DNA of 64,000 nt from Pseudomonadota bacterium (GCA_018240435.1 JAFEFT010000016.1:47818-111817), one strand, 5' to 3'. Positions 16,485 through 25,401 are shown, numbered from the stretch's first letter. Notes: generated by a model from the letters alone, not told the origin. Numbers and translations are program-made.

Positions 16485-17048
16485 ATGAGCCTTCCTCCCT
16501 TTGAACGCTGGAATCGCATCGCGCAAGCGCTGCACTGGTTGATCGCGCTGCTGATCGTCGGCATGGGCGTGCTCGGGCTGACGATGACGCAGATGGATCC
16601 GTCGATGGCCAAGCTGAAGGTCTACGCCCTGCACAAGTCGATCGGGCTGACGGTACTGGCACTGGTCGCGGCGCGGCTGCTGTGGCGGCTGGCGCACCGC
16701 GCACCGCCGCCGCTGGCGATGCCGCGCTGGCAACGGCGGTCGGCGCAGGCGATGCACGCCGTGCTGTACCTGCTGATCGCGGCGATGCCGCTGTCGGGCT
16801 GGCTGTACAACTCGACCGCGAACTTTCCCCTGCAATGGTTCGGCTGGCTGCAGGTGCCATCGCTGTGGCACGCCGACCCGCAACTCAAACACTACGCGCA
16901 CACCTTTCATGAAACCGCGTTTTGGCTGCTGATGGCGCTGGTCGCGCTGCACGCTGCGGCGGCCCTCAAGCATCATTTCGTCGATCGCGATGCCACCCTG
17001 GCGCGGATGCTGCCAGGCCTGCCGCCCCCTGCCGGAGATGCGCCATGA
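16485..17048 (+). CDS. Cytochrome b561 family protein
   Basis: 187 residues with four predicted membrane helices and conserved histidines: RWNRIAQALHWLIALLIVGMG, YALHKSIGLTVLALVAARLLW, HAVLYLLIAAMPLSGWLYNS, and HETAFWLLMALVALHAAAALKHH. The family is di-haem b-type cytochromes of the inner membrane that pass electrons from quinol. Its stop codon overlaps the start of the yceI-type gene (ATGA), a pairing also known as yceJ-yceI. ATG at 16485 gives the family start; the very long frame upstream is an antisense shadow of the kinase gene. Confidence 0.93.
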   Translation: MSLPPFERWNRIAQALHWLIALLIVGMGVLGLTMTQMDPSMAKLKVYALHKSIGLTVLALVAARLLWRLAHRAPPPLAMPRWQRRSAQAMHAVLYLLIAAMPLSGWLYNSTANFPLQWFGWLQVPSLWHADPQLKHYAHTFHETAFWLLMALVALHAAAALKHHFVDRDATLARMLPGLPPPAGDAP

Positions 17049-17602
17049 CTCGCCCGCTCGTCCTCCTCGCCGTCACCTTGCTGGCCGCGCCGGCCGTGCA
17101 CGCCGCCGCCTGGCAGGCCGATGGCAACACCTCCACGCTCGGCTTCATCGGCGTCAGCCAGGGCGCCGCCTTCGATGGCAAATTCAAGCGCTTCAAGGCG
17201 GCGATCGAATTCGATCCGGCCCAGCTCGCCAGCGCCCGCTTCGATGTCCAGATCGAGCTGGCGGCCGCCGACACTGCCAATGCCGAACGCGACGACACCC
17301 TGCACGGCAAGGATTTCTTCGACGTCGCCCGCCATCCGACCGCGACGTGGACGGCCGCCAAGGTGCGCAGCCTCGGCGGCAACCGCTATGCTGCCGACGG
17401 CACGCTGAGCCTGCGCGGGGTGAGCAAACCGGTGCGCTTGAACTTCACCTGGACGGCCGGCGCGAAGCCGACGCTGGTCGGCGAGGCGATGGTCAACCGT
17501 CTGGACTTCAACGTCGGCAACGGCCAATGGGCAGATACCACGGTGATCGGCAACGCGGTGAAGGTGCGCACCAGCCTGCAGCTGGCGCCGGCCGGGCACT
17601 GA
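17045..17602 (+). CDS. YceI family periplasmic protein
   Basis: 185 residues. Signal peptide MTRPLVLLAVTLLAAPAVHAAA precedes a YceI lipocalin-like beta-barrel: TSTLGFIGVSQGAAFDGKFKRF, the characteristic LHGKDFFDVARHPTATW and the closing DFNVGNGQWADTTVIGNAVKV. YceI proteins bind polyisoprenoid or quinone-like lipids in the periplasm, which fits its translational coupling (4-nt overlap) to a quinol-oxidising cytochrome b561. The physiological role is not established. Confidence 0.93.
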   Translation: MTRPLVLLAVTLLAAPAVHAAAWQADGNTSTLGFIGVSQGAAFDGKFKRFKAAIEFDPAQLASARFDVQIELAAADTANAERDDTLHGKDFFDVARHPTATWTAAKVRSLGGNRYAADGTLSLRGVSKPVRLNFTWTAGAKPTLVGEAMVNRLDFNVGNGQWADTTVIGNAVKVRTSLQLAPAGH

Positions 17603-17660
17603 GCGACGCCGGGCGCGCCCGGCCAGGCGCGCTGCCGATCGGTGCCGTCGTGCGCCGGCG

Positions 17661-17885
17661 CTACAACAGGAACTCGCGCACCGCAGCGGCATCGAACGGC
17701 CAGCCGATTTCGCGATCGTGCCCGGTATCGCGCAACACCGGCACGCGGTCGCCGTAACGTGTCTCCAATGCCGGGTCGCCGTCGATCCACACCGAGTCGA
17801 ATTCCGGCACACGCGCGGCGGCCAGCACGTCCAGCGCGGCATCGCACAGCGGGCAGTGATCGCGCTGGAACAAGATCAGGCGCAT
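17661..17885 (-). CDS. Glutaredoxin-like small thioredoxin-fold protein
   Basis: 74 residues starting MRLILFQRDHCPLCDAALDVL, with the redox CPLC pair at 11-14 and the cis-Pro motif in YGDRVPVLRD, matching the short DUF836/glutaredoxin-like family. It probably reduces disulfides in the cytoplasm. The frame is open upstream to 17975, but the family start at 17885 is chosen. It converges on the yceI-type gene and is divergent from sdaA. Confidence 0.85.
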   Translation of the reverse strand: MRLILFQRDHCPLCDAALDVLAAARVPEFDSVWIDGDPALETRYGDRVPVLRDTGHDREIGWPFDAAAVREFLL

Positions 17886-17986
17886 ATCGGTTCGCCGGTA
17901 GCCAAACGAGGCCGCCAGCATAGAATAAGTCATCGGACGGCATGCCAGTTGCAGCCGACGGGCGCGGGCAACCAACGGGAATCGCC

Positions 17987-19369
<1,383 letters not shown>

Positions 19370-19416
19370 TTGCGACCGGACTTGATTCGGACTAGAATTC
19401 TGTCCAGATCAGACAG
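19370..19416 (+). promoter_or_regulatory. Promoter and candidate operator of the Phd/VapC pair
   Basis: TTGCGA (19370-19375) and TAGAAT (19393-19398) with a 17-nt spacer make a good sigma70 promoter. The 8-bp palindrome AGAATTCT (19394-19401) overlaps the -10 box, and CTGTC/GACAG (19400-19404 and 19412-19416) forms a second inverted repeat around the likely start site. Antitoxins of this class usually repress their own operon through such sites. A GGAG ribosome-binding site follows. Confidence 0.6.
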
Positions 19417-19426
19417 GAGCACGACC

Positions 19427-19684
19427 GTGAAAAGCTGGCAGGTTCAGGAAGCCAAGGCCCGCTTCAGCGAGCTGCTGCGCGCGGCGGCCGATGACGGTCC
19501 GCAACTGGTCAGCCACCACGGCAAACCGGCGGCGATGGTGGTGCCGTATGCGCAATGGCAGCGTTTGCAGCAGCGCCAGCCGCACGACCTCAAAGCCCTG
19601 CTGCGCAGTCCGCGCGCGCGCGGCGAGCTGGCGTTGCCCGCGCGTGGCCGACTGCGCAGCCGCACGCCGCCCACGTTCGCCTGA
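19427..19684 (+). CDS. Phd/YefM-type antitoxin
   Basis: 85 residues from GTG at 19427 with GGAG 7 nt upstream. VKSWQVQEAKARFSELLRAA and GPQLVSHHGKPAAMVVPYAQWQ are the Phd/YefM DNA-binding fold; the basic, Pro-rich tail (about 60-85) is the expected toxin-wrapping region. It should neutralise the downstream PIN toxin and repress its own promoter. The toxin gene starts 5 nt after its stop, so the two are translationally linked. Confidence 0.9.
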   Translation: MKSWQVQEAKARFSELLRAAADDGPQLVSHHGKPAAMVVPYAQWQRLQQRQPHDLKALLRSPRARGELALPARGRLRSRTPPTFA

Positions 19685-19689
19685 TCGGC

Positions 19690-20100
19690 GTGTTCTTGCT
19701 CGACACCAACGTCGTTTCGGAATTGCGCAAAAACAAGCCGCACGGCGCGGTGCTGGCGTGGCTGGAGCAGGTGCCGGCCAGCGCCCTGCACCTGTCGGCG
19801 GTGACCATCGGCGAAATCCAGCGCGGCATCGAGTTGACCCGCGCGCTCGATCCGGCCAAGGCCGAAGAAATCTCCGGCTGGCTCGACGAGGTGGTCGTCG
19901 CATTTCCCGTTCTGCCCGCCGATGCCGCAGTGTTCCGGCACTGGGCGCGCCTGCTGCACGGCCGCACCGACCACCATCTGGAAGACGGCCTGATCGCCGC
20001 CACCGCGCAAGTGCACGGCCTTACTGTCGTGACCCGCAACACCAGGGACTTCAAGGCTTTCGGCGTGCCCCTGCTCGACCCATTCCGCCACGGACGTTGA
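19690..20100 (+). CDS. VapC family PIN-domain toxin
   Basis: 136 residues from GTG at 19690. PIN-domain acidic residues are visible in FLLDTNVVSELRK (Asp5), in SAVTIGEIQRGIEL (Glu), in HHLEDGLIAATAQ and in VVTRNTRDFKAFG. PIN toxins are Mg-dependent RNases that cut tRNA or rRNA when free of antitoxin. The intact motif set suggests an active toxin. It forms an operon with the upstream antitoxin; a lipoprotein gene begins 2 nt after its stop, so that gene may share the transcript. Confidence 0.9.
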   Translation: MFLLDTNVVSELRKNKPHGAVLAWLEQVPASALHLSAVTIGEIQRGIELTRALDPAKAEEISGWLDEVVVAFPVLPADAAVFRHWARLLHGRTDHHLEDGLIAATAQVHGLTVVTRNTRDFKAFGVPLLDPFRHGR

Positions 20101-20102
20101 CC

Positions 20103-20633
20103 ATGCACAAACAACCCACCGCGATCATGGCCTGCTGGCGCGGCATCGCCATCGCCCTCGCCGGCATCGCCCTCGCCGGCTGCTCGCATATCCCGCTGGT
20201 GGGCAAGAAAGCCGAGACCGGCACCGTGGTTGGCGTCGTCGAATACGACACCGGGCTGACGAAGTTTTCCACCGTCACCGGCATCTACCATCAGGACATG
20301 TGCTCGAAGGACAGCGGCGACACGCCGGTGCATTTGCGTGATCGCGAGATGCGCAAGCTGCTGGCGATGGCGACGGCGAACAGGTTCTACGACGTGCCCG
20401 CCGATCTAGGCACCGTCTTTCCCGACCCGCCCGGACGACCGCCGCATTGTGCGAACTTCCGCCTGCACATCGCAGCCGGCGAGCGCCACAACGAGGTGCG
20501 CTGGGACTGCGGCGCCGATGGCTCGAACACGCCGCCGCCAGCGGTGGCGCCGCTGGTGCTGGCGATCCAGCAGATGCTGCGCGCGCGCAAGCAAGTGCGC
20601 GAACTGCCGTGGTCGCGCTGCCCGGTGCGCTGA
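20103..20633 (+). CDS. Hypothetical lipoprotein beside the toxin-antitoxin genes
   Basis: 176 residues. The signal GIAIALAGIALAGCSHIPL has lipobox LAGC; the repeated AGIAL comes from a directly repeated 17-nt DNA segment near 20155-20190. The mature protein has MCSKDSGDTPVHLRDREMRKL, HCANFRLHI and RWDCGADGSNTPPPAVAPLV, with cysteines that may form disulfides. The family is not recognised. The 3' part (RWDCGADGSNTPPP) is duplicated as a remnant after higA at 21516-21632, showing that this gene end took part in a local duplication. Confidence 0.75.
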   Translation: MHKQPTAIMACWRGIAIALAGIALAGCSHIPLVGKKAETGTVVGVVEYDTGLTKFSTVTGIYHQDMCSKDSGDTPVHLRDREMRKLLAMATANRFYDVPADLGTVFPDPPGRPPHCANFRLHIAAGERHNEVRWDCGADGSNTPPPAVAPLVLAIQQMLRARKQVRELPWSRCPVR

Positions 20634-20642
20634 TTCGGCGGA

Positions 20643-20744
20643 TCAGCCGCGCGCGATTCGTAACACATCATCCAGCAGCGCCGCGGCGGTGACATGCGCG
20701 CCGGCGCCCGGGCCCTGGATCAGCAATGGTTGCTCACGATATCG
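20643..20744 (-). pseudogene. Remnant of a homoserine dehydrogenase gene 3' end
   Basis: Read on the minus strand this stretch encodes RYREQPLLIQGPGAGAHVTA followed by AALLDDVLRIARG and a stop. The intact hom C-terminus, 1.2 kb away, reads RYRPQPLLIQGPGAGAQVTA then AALLDDVLRIASITSV. About 34 codons are preserved in the same orientation, with an identical DNA core of about 28 bp. No start or catalytic part is present. It is therefore a displaced partial copy of hom or a close homologue, lying between the lipoprotein gene and higB. Confidence 0.88.
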
Positions 20745-20797
20745 GATTGCCGAAACGGCGACTATTCCAACTTTCGATACGGCTGTGCGGGATGGAA

Positions 20798-20826
20798 TTG
20801 CATTAGTCCCACAATGGGACTACGCT
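20798..20826 (+). promoter_or_regulatory. Candidate higBA operator and promoter
   Basis: TAGTCCCA and TGGGACTA form a perfect 8-bp inverted repeat with a 3-nt centre (20804-20822), ending 10 nt before the higB ATG. It sits inside the spacer of a weak TTGCAT (20798-20803) to TACGCT (20821-20826) promoter with 17-nt spacing. HigA-type antitoxins bind such palindromes to repress their operon. The surrounding 80 bp is more AT-rich than its neighbours. Confidence 0.6.
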
Positions 20827-20832
20827 ACGCCC

Positions 20833-21138
20833 ATGCGATTGATCGCCGTCAAGATCTTGCGGGATTTCTGGGCGGCGCACCCCGATGCGCAGTCGCCGTC
20901 GCGGGCGTGGGCCGACGAGGTGCGGCAGGCGCAATGGCAGCAGCCCGCCGACATCAAGGCGCGCTACGCCAGTGCCAGTGTCCTGCGCAGCCGGCGCGTG
21001 GTGTTCAACGTCAAGGGCAACGACTACCGCATCGTCGTCGCCATCGCCTACCGGCTGGGCGTGGTGTATGTGAAGTTCGTCGGCACGCACACTCAGTACG
21101 ACCGCATCGACGCCGATACCGTGGAGGATTCGCCATGA
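20833..21138 (+). CDS. higB: HigB-family toxin (mRNA interferase)
   Basis: 101 residues. MRLIAVKILRDFWAAHPDAQ, an ALADEV-like segment (SRAWADEVRQAQW), RRVVFNVKGNDYRIVVAIAY and KFVGTHTQYDRIDA are the HigB branch of the RelE fold; the last motif, with conserved His and Asp, is typical. HigB toxins cleave mRNA, often on the ribosome. The toxin gene precedes the antitoxin, as is usual for higBA. The stop overlaps the higA start by 4 nt. The pair is inserted between duplicated ends of the neighbouring lipoprotein and hom genes. Confidence 0.9.
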   Translation: MRLIAVKILRDFWAAHPDAQSPSRAWADEVRQAQWQQPADIKARYASASVLRSRRVVFNVKGNDYRIVVAIAYRLGVVYVKFVGTHTQYDRIDADTVEDSP

Positions 21139-21506
21139 GCCATACCCTGACCCCGATCCGCACCGAAGCCGACTACCGTGCTGCGTTGGTGCTGGCGGCA
21201 CGCTTCACCGAGGCCGACCCTGACCCGGCCAGCGAGGACGGCGCGTACTTCGATGCGCTGGTGACGCTGGTGGAAGCGTGGGAGGCACGGCATAGCCCGG
21301 TGCTGCCGCCCGACCCGATCGACGCGATCAAGTTTCGCATGGAGCAAGCCGGGCTGACGGTGAAAGACCTGGTGCCGTCCATCGGCCAGCCGAACCGGGT
21401 TTACGAAGTGCTCAACCGCAAACGCGCGCTGACGGTGGCGATGATCCGCCGGCTGCATCGCAATCTCGGCATCCCGGCACAGAGTTTGATCGGGGCGGCG
21501 GGGTAG
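21135..21506 (+). CDS. higA: HigA-family antitoxin (helix-turn-helix)
   Basis: 123 residues. The N-terminal half (LTPIRTEADYRAALVLAARF, DAIKFRMEQAGL) and a C-terminal HTH (VKDLVPSIGQPNRVYEVLNRKRALTVAMIRRLHRN, of which KDLVPSIGQPNRVYEVLN is the core) match HigA-type transcriptional regulators. It should bind and neutralise HigB and repress the operon at the palindrome upstream of higB. It starts at ATG within the higB stop (ATGA), indicating coupled translation. The frame reaches upstream only as a shadow of higB. Confidence 0.92.
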   Translation: MSHTLTPIRTEADYRAALVLAARFTEADPDPASEDGAYFDALVTLVEAWEARHSPVLPPDPIDAIKFRMEQAGLTVKDLVPSIGQPNRVYEVLNRKRALTVAMIRRLHRNLGIPAQSLIGAAG

Positions 21507-21632
21507 ATCTGGCAGGTGCGTTGGGCCTGCGGTGCCGATGGCTCGAACACACCGCCTCCGCAAGTCGCATCGCTGGTACATTCGCCACTGGAAGCCGGCA
21601 CTGCAAAGCTTCCAGCTGATGTTCGACGATGA
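21507..21632 (+). pseudogene. Remnant of the lipoprotein gene 3' end
   Basis: Immediately after the higA stop, codons from 21516 read VRWACGADGSNTPPPQVASL then VHSPLEAGTAKLPADVRR and a stop. The intact lipoprotein gene has VRWDCGADGSNTPPPAVAPLV at 20493-20555. Homology covers about 60 bp and then diverges. There is no start or signal sequence. Together with the hom remnant on the other side it shows that the lipoprotein-hom junction was partly duplicated around higBA. Confidence 0.85.
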
Positions 21633-21855
21633 GCGCGTGCCGCTGGCCGCGTTGCAATGGAAACGCAGTTACACAGTTCGTTTGACAGACTCCCGCAGGA
21701 TGTCCGATCCCGGCGCATGAGGCAGCTATCGCCCCCATCCCAACCTTCCCCCGCAAGCGGAGGAAGGGGACAGGCAGGTGAAGTCCGCTGCGCCGTGAGC
21801 CCACTTCCTGTTTGCCGCTTCCCAGGACTCTCTTCCCAGGCCCCAATGCTTCGCG
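21633..21855. repeat. Non-coding spacer with a dispersed-repeat hairpin
   Basis: No gene is seen. At 21744-21767 CCTTCC-CCGC and GCGG-GGAAGG form a 10-bp hairpin with one mismatch and a two-base loop. The same wording occurs in the right arm of the inverted-repeat element at 8216-8342 (CTTCCCCCGGCGGAGGAA), so this looks like a partial copy. The hairpin has no T-run, though it could still affect transcription converging from higBA and hom. Confidence 0.6.
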
Positions 21856-22998
21856 TCAAACGGATGTGATGCTTGCGATCCGCAGCACATCGTCGAGCAA
21901 GGCGGCGGCGGTGACTTGCGCGCCGGCGCCCGGGCCCTGGATCAGCAGGGGCTGCGGGCGATAACGGTCGCAGGTGATGGCGACGCGATTGTCGGTGCCG
22001 GTGCCGCCAGCCAGCGGGGCGTCGGCGGGCAACGATTCCAGCCCCACCCGCGCCTGCACACGGCCGTTGTCGCCACGCTCCAGGCGAGCGACGAAGCGCA
22101 GTTTCTCACCGCGCTTGTAGGCCTCGGCATAGCGCTCGCGCAGCGGCGCATCGAGCAGCGGCAAGGCGGCATCGACGTCGTCCTTGCTCAGCGCTGCCAG
22201 TGTTGCTGGCACCAGCGAATCCACTTCGACCGCGTCGGCATCCAGTGCGAAACCGGCGGCGCGGGCGAGGATCAACAGCTTGCGGCGCACGTCTTCGCCG
22301 GATAGATCCTCGCGCGGATCGGGTTCGGTGTATCCAGCCGCGCGCGCTTGCCGAACCAGCGCCGAGAATGGACGCATGCCGTCGTAGTGATTGAACAGCC
22401 ACGCCAGCGACCCCGACAGCACGCCGGCGATGCCGTGGATGCGATCGCCGCCGGCTTGCAGTTCGCGGATCGAACGCAACAAAGGCAGACCTGCGCCTAC
22501 CGTCGCCGAATCGCCATAGTGCGTGCCGCCGTGCGCGCAACCGGCGCGGATCGCCCGCCAGCGCGCCAGCGCCGTGCCTTGCCCGAGCTTGCAGGCGGTG
22601 ACGACATGGATGCCTTGTGCCAACCACCGCGCGTGCTGTTCGGCGACGGCTTGACTGGCGGTGGCATCGATCAGGATGCGGGTGCCGTGCGTGCCGAGCG
22701 CCGTGGTGGCCGCACCTGGCCCTTCTACCAATGGGAGAGATTGCCAAGCAGCTATGGGTGAGGGGACGAAGCGCTGCGTCGAATTGGCGATGTGTACCAG
22801 CCGCAATCGTTGCGTGAGCGCCGATCCGGCCAGTGCGTCAAGCCGTTGCAGCAGCGCTCTGCCGACCGTGCCGACGCCAAGCAAGGCAATGCGTATCGGC
22901 GCGACGGGCGGCGATGGTTCGACCGCGGATGCGGATGCGGTCGCCGGCAAGGTTTTTCGCGTCAGCTCGCCGGATTCGACGACGGCCGCGGTCAACAC
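21856..22998 (-). CDS. hom: Homoserine dehydrogenase
   Basis: 380 residues. It reduces aspartate semialdehyde to homoserine. The Rossmann motif IRIALLGVGTVGRALL lies at about 35-50; DATASQAVAEQHARWLAQGIHVVTACKLGQG holds the probable catalytic lysine; HGIAGVLSGSLAWLFN and the signature GYTEPDPREDLSGEDVRRKL follow. The gene starts at GTG 22998 inside the end of metB (7-nt overlap), as third gene of metX-metB-hom. Residues about 76-93 (RFVPSPIAAWQSLPLVEG) coincide with a decayed copy of the dispersed inverted-repeat arm, which seems to have been absorbed in frame. Its 3' end is copied at 20643-20744. Confidence 0.93.
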   Translation of the reverse strand: MLTAAVVESGELTRKTLPATASASAVEPSPPVAPIRIALLGVGTVGRALLQRLDALAGSALTQRLRLVHIANSTQRFVPSPIAAWQSLPLVEGPGAATTALGTHGTRILIDATASQAVAEQHARWLAQGIHVVTACKLGQGTALARWRAIRAGCAHGGTHYGDSATVGAGLPLLRSIRELQAGGDRIHGIAGVLSGSLAWLFNHYDGMRPFSALVRQARAAGYTEPDPREDLSGEDVRRKLLILARAAGFALDADAVEVDSLVPATLAALSKDDVDAALPLLDAPLRERYAEAYKRGEKLRFVARLERGDNGRVQARVGLESLPADAPLAGGTGTDNRVAITCDRYRPQPLLIQGPGAGAQVTAAALLDDVLRIASITSV

Positions 22999-24227
22999 GA
23001 CACCCGCTCGCGTGCGTCGCAGATCTCGGGAACATCGCCCTCGCCATCGAGCACCGCCTGCGCGCGTGCAAGCGCGGCATCGAGGTCGGCGGACAGGTCG
23101 TCGCCATGTTCGATCCCCACCGACAGCCGCAACAGGCCATCGGCGATGCCCGCAACCGCACGAGCTTGCGGCGACATTGCCGCGTGCGTCATCGTCGCCG
23201 GATGTGCGATCAGGCTTTCCACGCCGCCGAGCGATTCGGCCAGGGTGAAATGACGAAGGCCATCGAGGAAGGCACGCACGGCGGGGATGCCACCATGCAA
23301 TTCGACGCTGAGCATCGCGCCATAGCCGTACTGCTGGCGCGTCGCCAGCGCGTGGCCGGGATGCGACAGCAAGCCCGGATAGTGCACCGCCGCCACCGCC
23401 GAATGCCGTTGCAGCCGGTCGGCAAGCACGGTCGCGTTTTCCTGATGCACGCGCAGGCGCGCATCGAGCGTGCGCAGGCCGCGCAAGGTGAGGAAGCTGT
23501 CAAACGGGCTGCCGGTCAGGCCCAGCGCATTGGCCCACCACGTCAGTTGCTGGTGAAGTTCGGCGTCCCTGGCGATGACCGCGCCGCCGACCACGTCACT
23601 GTGGCCGTTGATGTATTTCGTCGTCGAATGCAGCACCAGATCGGCGCCGAGTTCGAGCGGGCGCTGCAGTGCCGGCGACAGGAAGGTGTTGTCGGCCAGC
23701 ACCAACGCGCCCACCGCATGCGCGGCATCGGCGACGGCACGGATGTCGGTGATGCGCAGCAGCGGATTGCTCGGCGTCTCGATCCACACCAGCTTTGGTG
23801 CCGTCCGCAAGGCAGCGGCCAGCGCCTGGGCATCGTTGAAATCGACGGTGATGACTTCGAAGTGATGCTTGCGCGCGAGCGCATCGAACAACCGCCAGCA
23901 GCCACCGTAGCAGTCATGCGGAACCACAACGCTGTCGCCCGGTGCCAGCAGCGCGTTGAGCACCAGCGTGCAGGCGCCCATGCCGGTGGCGGTGACCACG
24001 CCGCCGGCGCCGCCTTCGAGTTCGGCCAGCGCCTGGCCGAGCAGGTCGCGGGTGGGGTTGCCGCTGCGCGTGTAGTCGTAGCGGCGTTTTTGCTCGAAGC
24101 CTGCGAAGCTGAAATTGCTCGAAAGAACAATGGGCGGCGTGACCGCACCGAACGCGGTATCGGAGTCGATGCCGCTGCGCACGGCGAGCGTCGCCGCGCA
24201 GGGGCGGGAGTTGGCAACGGCGCTCAT
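22992..24227 (-). CDS. metB: Cystathionine gamma-synthase / O-acylhomoserine sulfhydrylase family
   Basis: 411 residues, a Cys/Met-metabolism PLP enzyme. Visible: YDYTRSGNPTRDLLGQALAELEGG, the PLP stacking region ATGMGACTLVLNALL, WIETPSNPLLRITDI, and the PLP lysine in HSTTKYINGHSDVVGG. It joins an activated homoserine with cysteine (MetB) or sulfide (MetZ type); sequence alone does not separate these, but MetB is the common call in this operon. ATG at 24227 overlaps the metX stop by 4 nt; six extra upstream codons are ignored. Confidence 0.9.
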   Translation of the reverse strand: MSAVANSRPCAATLAVRSGIDSDTAFGAVTPPIVLSSNFSFAGFEQKRRYDYTRSGNPTRDLLGQALAELEGGAGGVVTATGMGACTLVLNALLAPGDSVVVPHDCYGGCWRLFDALARKHHFEVITVDFNDAQALAAALRTAPKLVWIETPSNPLLRITDIRAVADAAHAVGALVLADNTFLSPALQRPLELGADLVLHSTTKYINGHSDVVGGAVIARDAELHQQLTWWANALGLTGSPFDSFLTLRGLRTLDARLRVHQENATVLADRLQRHSAVAAVHYPGLLSHPGHALATRQQYGYGAMLSVELHGGIPAVRAFLDGLRHFTLAESLGGVESLIAHPATMTHAAMSPQARAVAGIADGLLRLSVGIEHGDDLSADLDAALARAQAVLDGEGDVPEICDARERVSC

Positions 24228-25318
24228 GCCGACACTCCTGCGCAATCGGCCAGCACGGTGCGCACGATGGCGGCGAAGACGGCGGCCTCCTTGAGGAAGG
24301 CGTCGTGCCCGAACAGCGACCGCAGCACCCGCACCCGCACCGGGCCGCGCAGGCGCCCGGCCACTTCGTAGGCGTCCTCCGGTGGCACCAGCGGATCACC
24401 CTGCACTACCACCACGGTTGCCGGCACGCTGATCGCTTCCGGGCGCACGCGATGCAGGTCGATCGATTCGGACAACCGCAGGAACGCGGTCGCCGCCCAG
24501 CGGCTGGCGTAGCGCGTGCCCTGCACCTCCAGATAATCCTCGGCGGCGCAGCGCGCATGGGCGCCGTCGAGTACCGCCGGGGCGTCGAAGCGCTGCCCGA
24601 ATTCCTCCGGCGTGCGATAGGTCAGCAACGCCAGTTGCCGCGCCAGCGACACCCCCAGTTCGTCGGCGCATTGCAATTGCCCGAGCGCGACGATCTTGCG
24701 TTGCACGGCGCGCAGCGCGCTGGCATAGGGATGCGGGCGATGTGCGCCGGCGATCGCCAGCAGCCGCTGCACGCGCTCGCCGTGGCGGGCGGCGAACTGC
24801 CAACCGACCAATGCGCCATACGAACAGCCGATGAAAGCGGTGATGCGATCGACGCGCAGATGATCGAGCACCGCGGCGATGGCATCGGCCTGATCGGCAG
24901 TGTCGATCGGTGCGTCGAGGCTGCCATCGGCACCGAGCCAGTCGATGCCGATCACTTGCACGCGGCGCGGATCGAGCGCGCGGCCGGCACCGACCTGCGC
25001 ATCCCACCAGCCCGGCAACTCGTCACCTTGCAGCGCCGCCGCGCGGCGGTCGGCGGAGATGCCGCCCTGCACCACCACCGCCGGCAACGATGGATCGCCC
25101 AGCCGCTGCCAGCCGATGCGCACTTCACGGCGACCCGCGTGACGCAAGTCGAGGGCGATCACCATTTCGCCGCGCGCCGATGCGATGGGCGCATGCACGA
25201 ATTGCGATTTCGCGCGAGCGTCGAGGGAACGATCGCTGTCGATGGACGCCGAATCGGCGCACGCGATGGGCGCTTCGTGGCGGGACGAGAGAGCGGCGGG
25301 GCTGGCGACGAGACTCAT
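24224..25318 (-). CDS. metX: MetX-like homoserine O-acyltransferase
   Basis: 364 residues, alpha/beta-hydrolase fold. Nucleophile elbow FIGCSYGALVGW puts Ser at about 166; the acid is probably in VVQGDPLVPPEDA and the histidine in LFGHDAFLKE. It activates homoserine with acetyl- or succinyl-CoA. Xanthomonad MetX-like enzymes have been reported to use succinyl-CoA, so the acyl donor is left open. The frame is open to 25483 but those codons are the riboswitch RNA; the real ATG is 25318 with a GGAG ribosome-binding site partly buried in a hairpin. First gene of metX-metB-hom. Confidence 0.88.
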   Translation of the reverse strand: MSLVASPAALSSRHEAPIACADSASIDSDRSLDARAKSQFVHAPIASARGEMVIALDLRHAGRREVRIGWQRLGDPSLPAVVVQGGISADRRAAALQGDELPGWWDAQVGAGRALDPRRVQVIGIDWLGADGSLDAPIDTADQADAIAAVLDHLRVDRITAFIGCSYGALVGWQFAARHGERVQRLLAIAGAHRPHPYASALRAVQRKIVALGQLQCADELGVSLARQLALLTYRTPEEFGQRFDAPAVLDGAHARCAAEDYLEVQGTRYASRWAATAFLRLSESIDLHRVRPEAISVPATVVVVQGDPLVPPEDAYEVAGRLRGPVRVRVLRSLFGHDAFLKEAAVFAAIVRTVLADCAGVSA

Positions 25319-25319
25319 G

Positions 25320-25358
25320 GCGGATCTCCGGTTGGGCCGATGCCCCAACGAGATCCGC
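25320..25358 (-). promoter_or_regulatory. Ribosome-binding-site sequestering hairpin (riboswitch expression platform)
   Basis: In the mRNA GCGGATCTC pairs with GAGATCCGC (9 bp) and TTGGG with CCCAA, capped by a 7-nt loop. The 3' arm contains most of the GGAG Shine-Dalgarno sequence of metX and ends 2 nt before its ATG. There is no T-run, so control is more likely at translation than by termination. The alternative anti-sequestering pairing was not identified. Confidence 0.7.
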
Positions 25359-25401
25359 GGTACGAAAGCACGATGCCGTCCACGCACGACGGCGAAGACG
25401 A

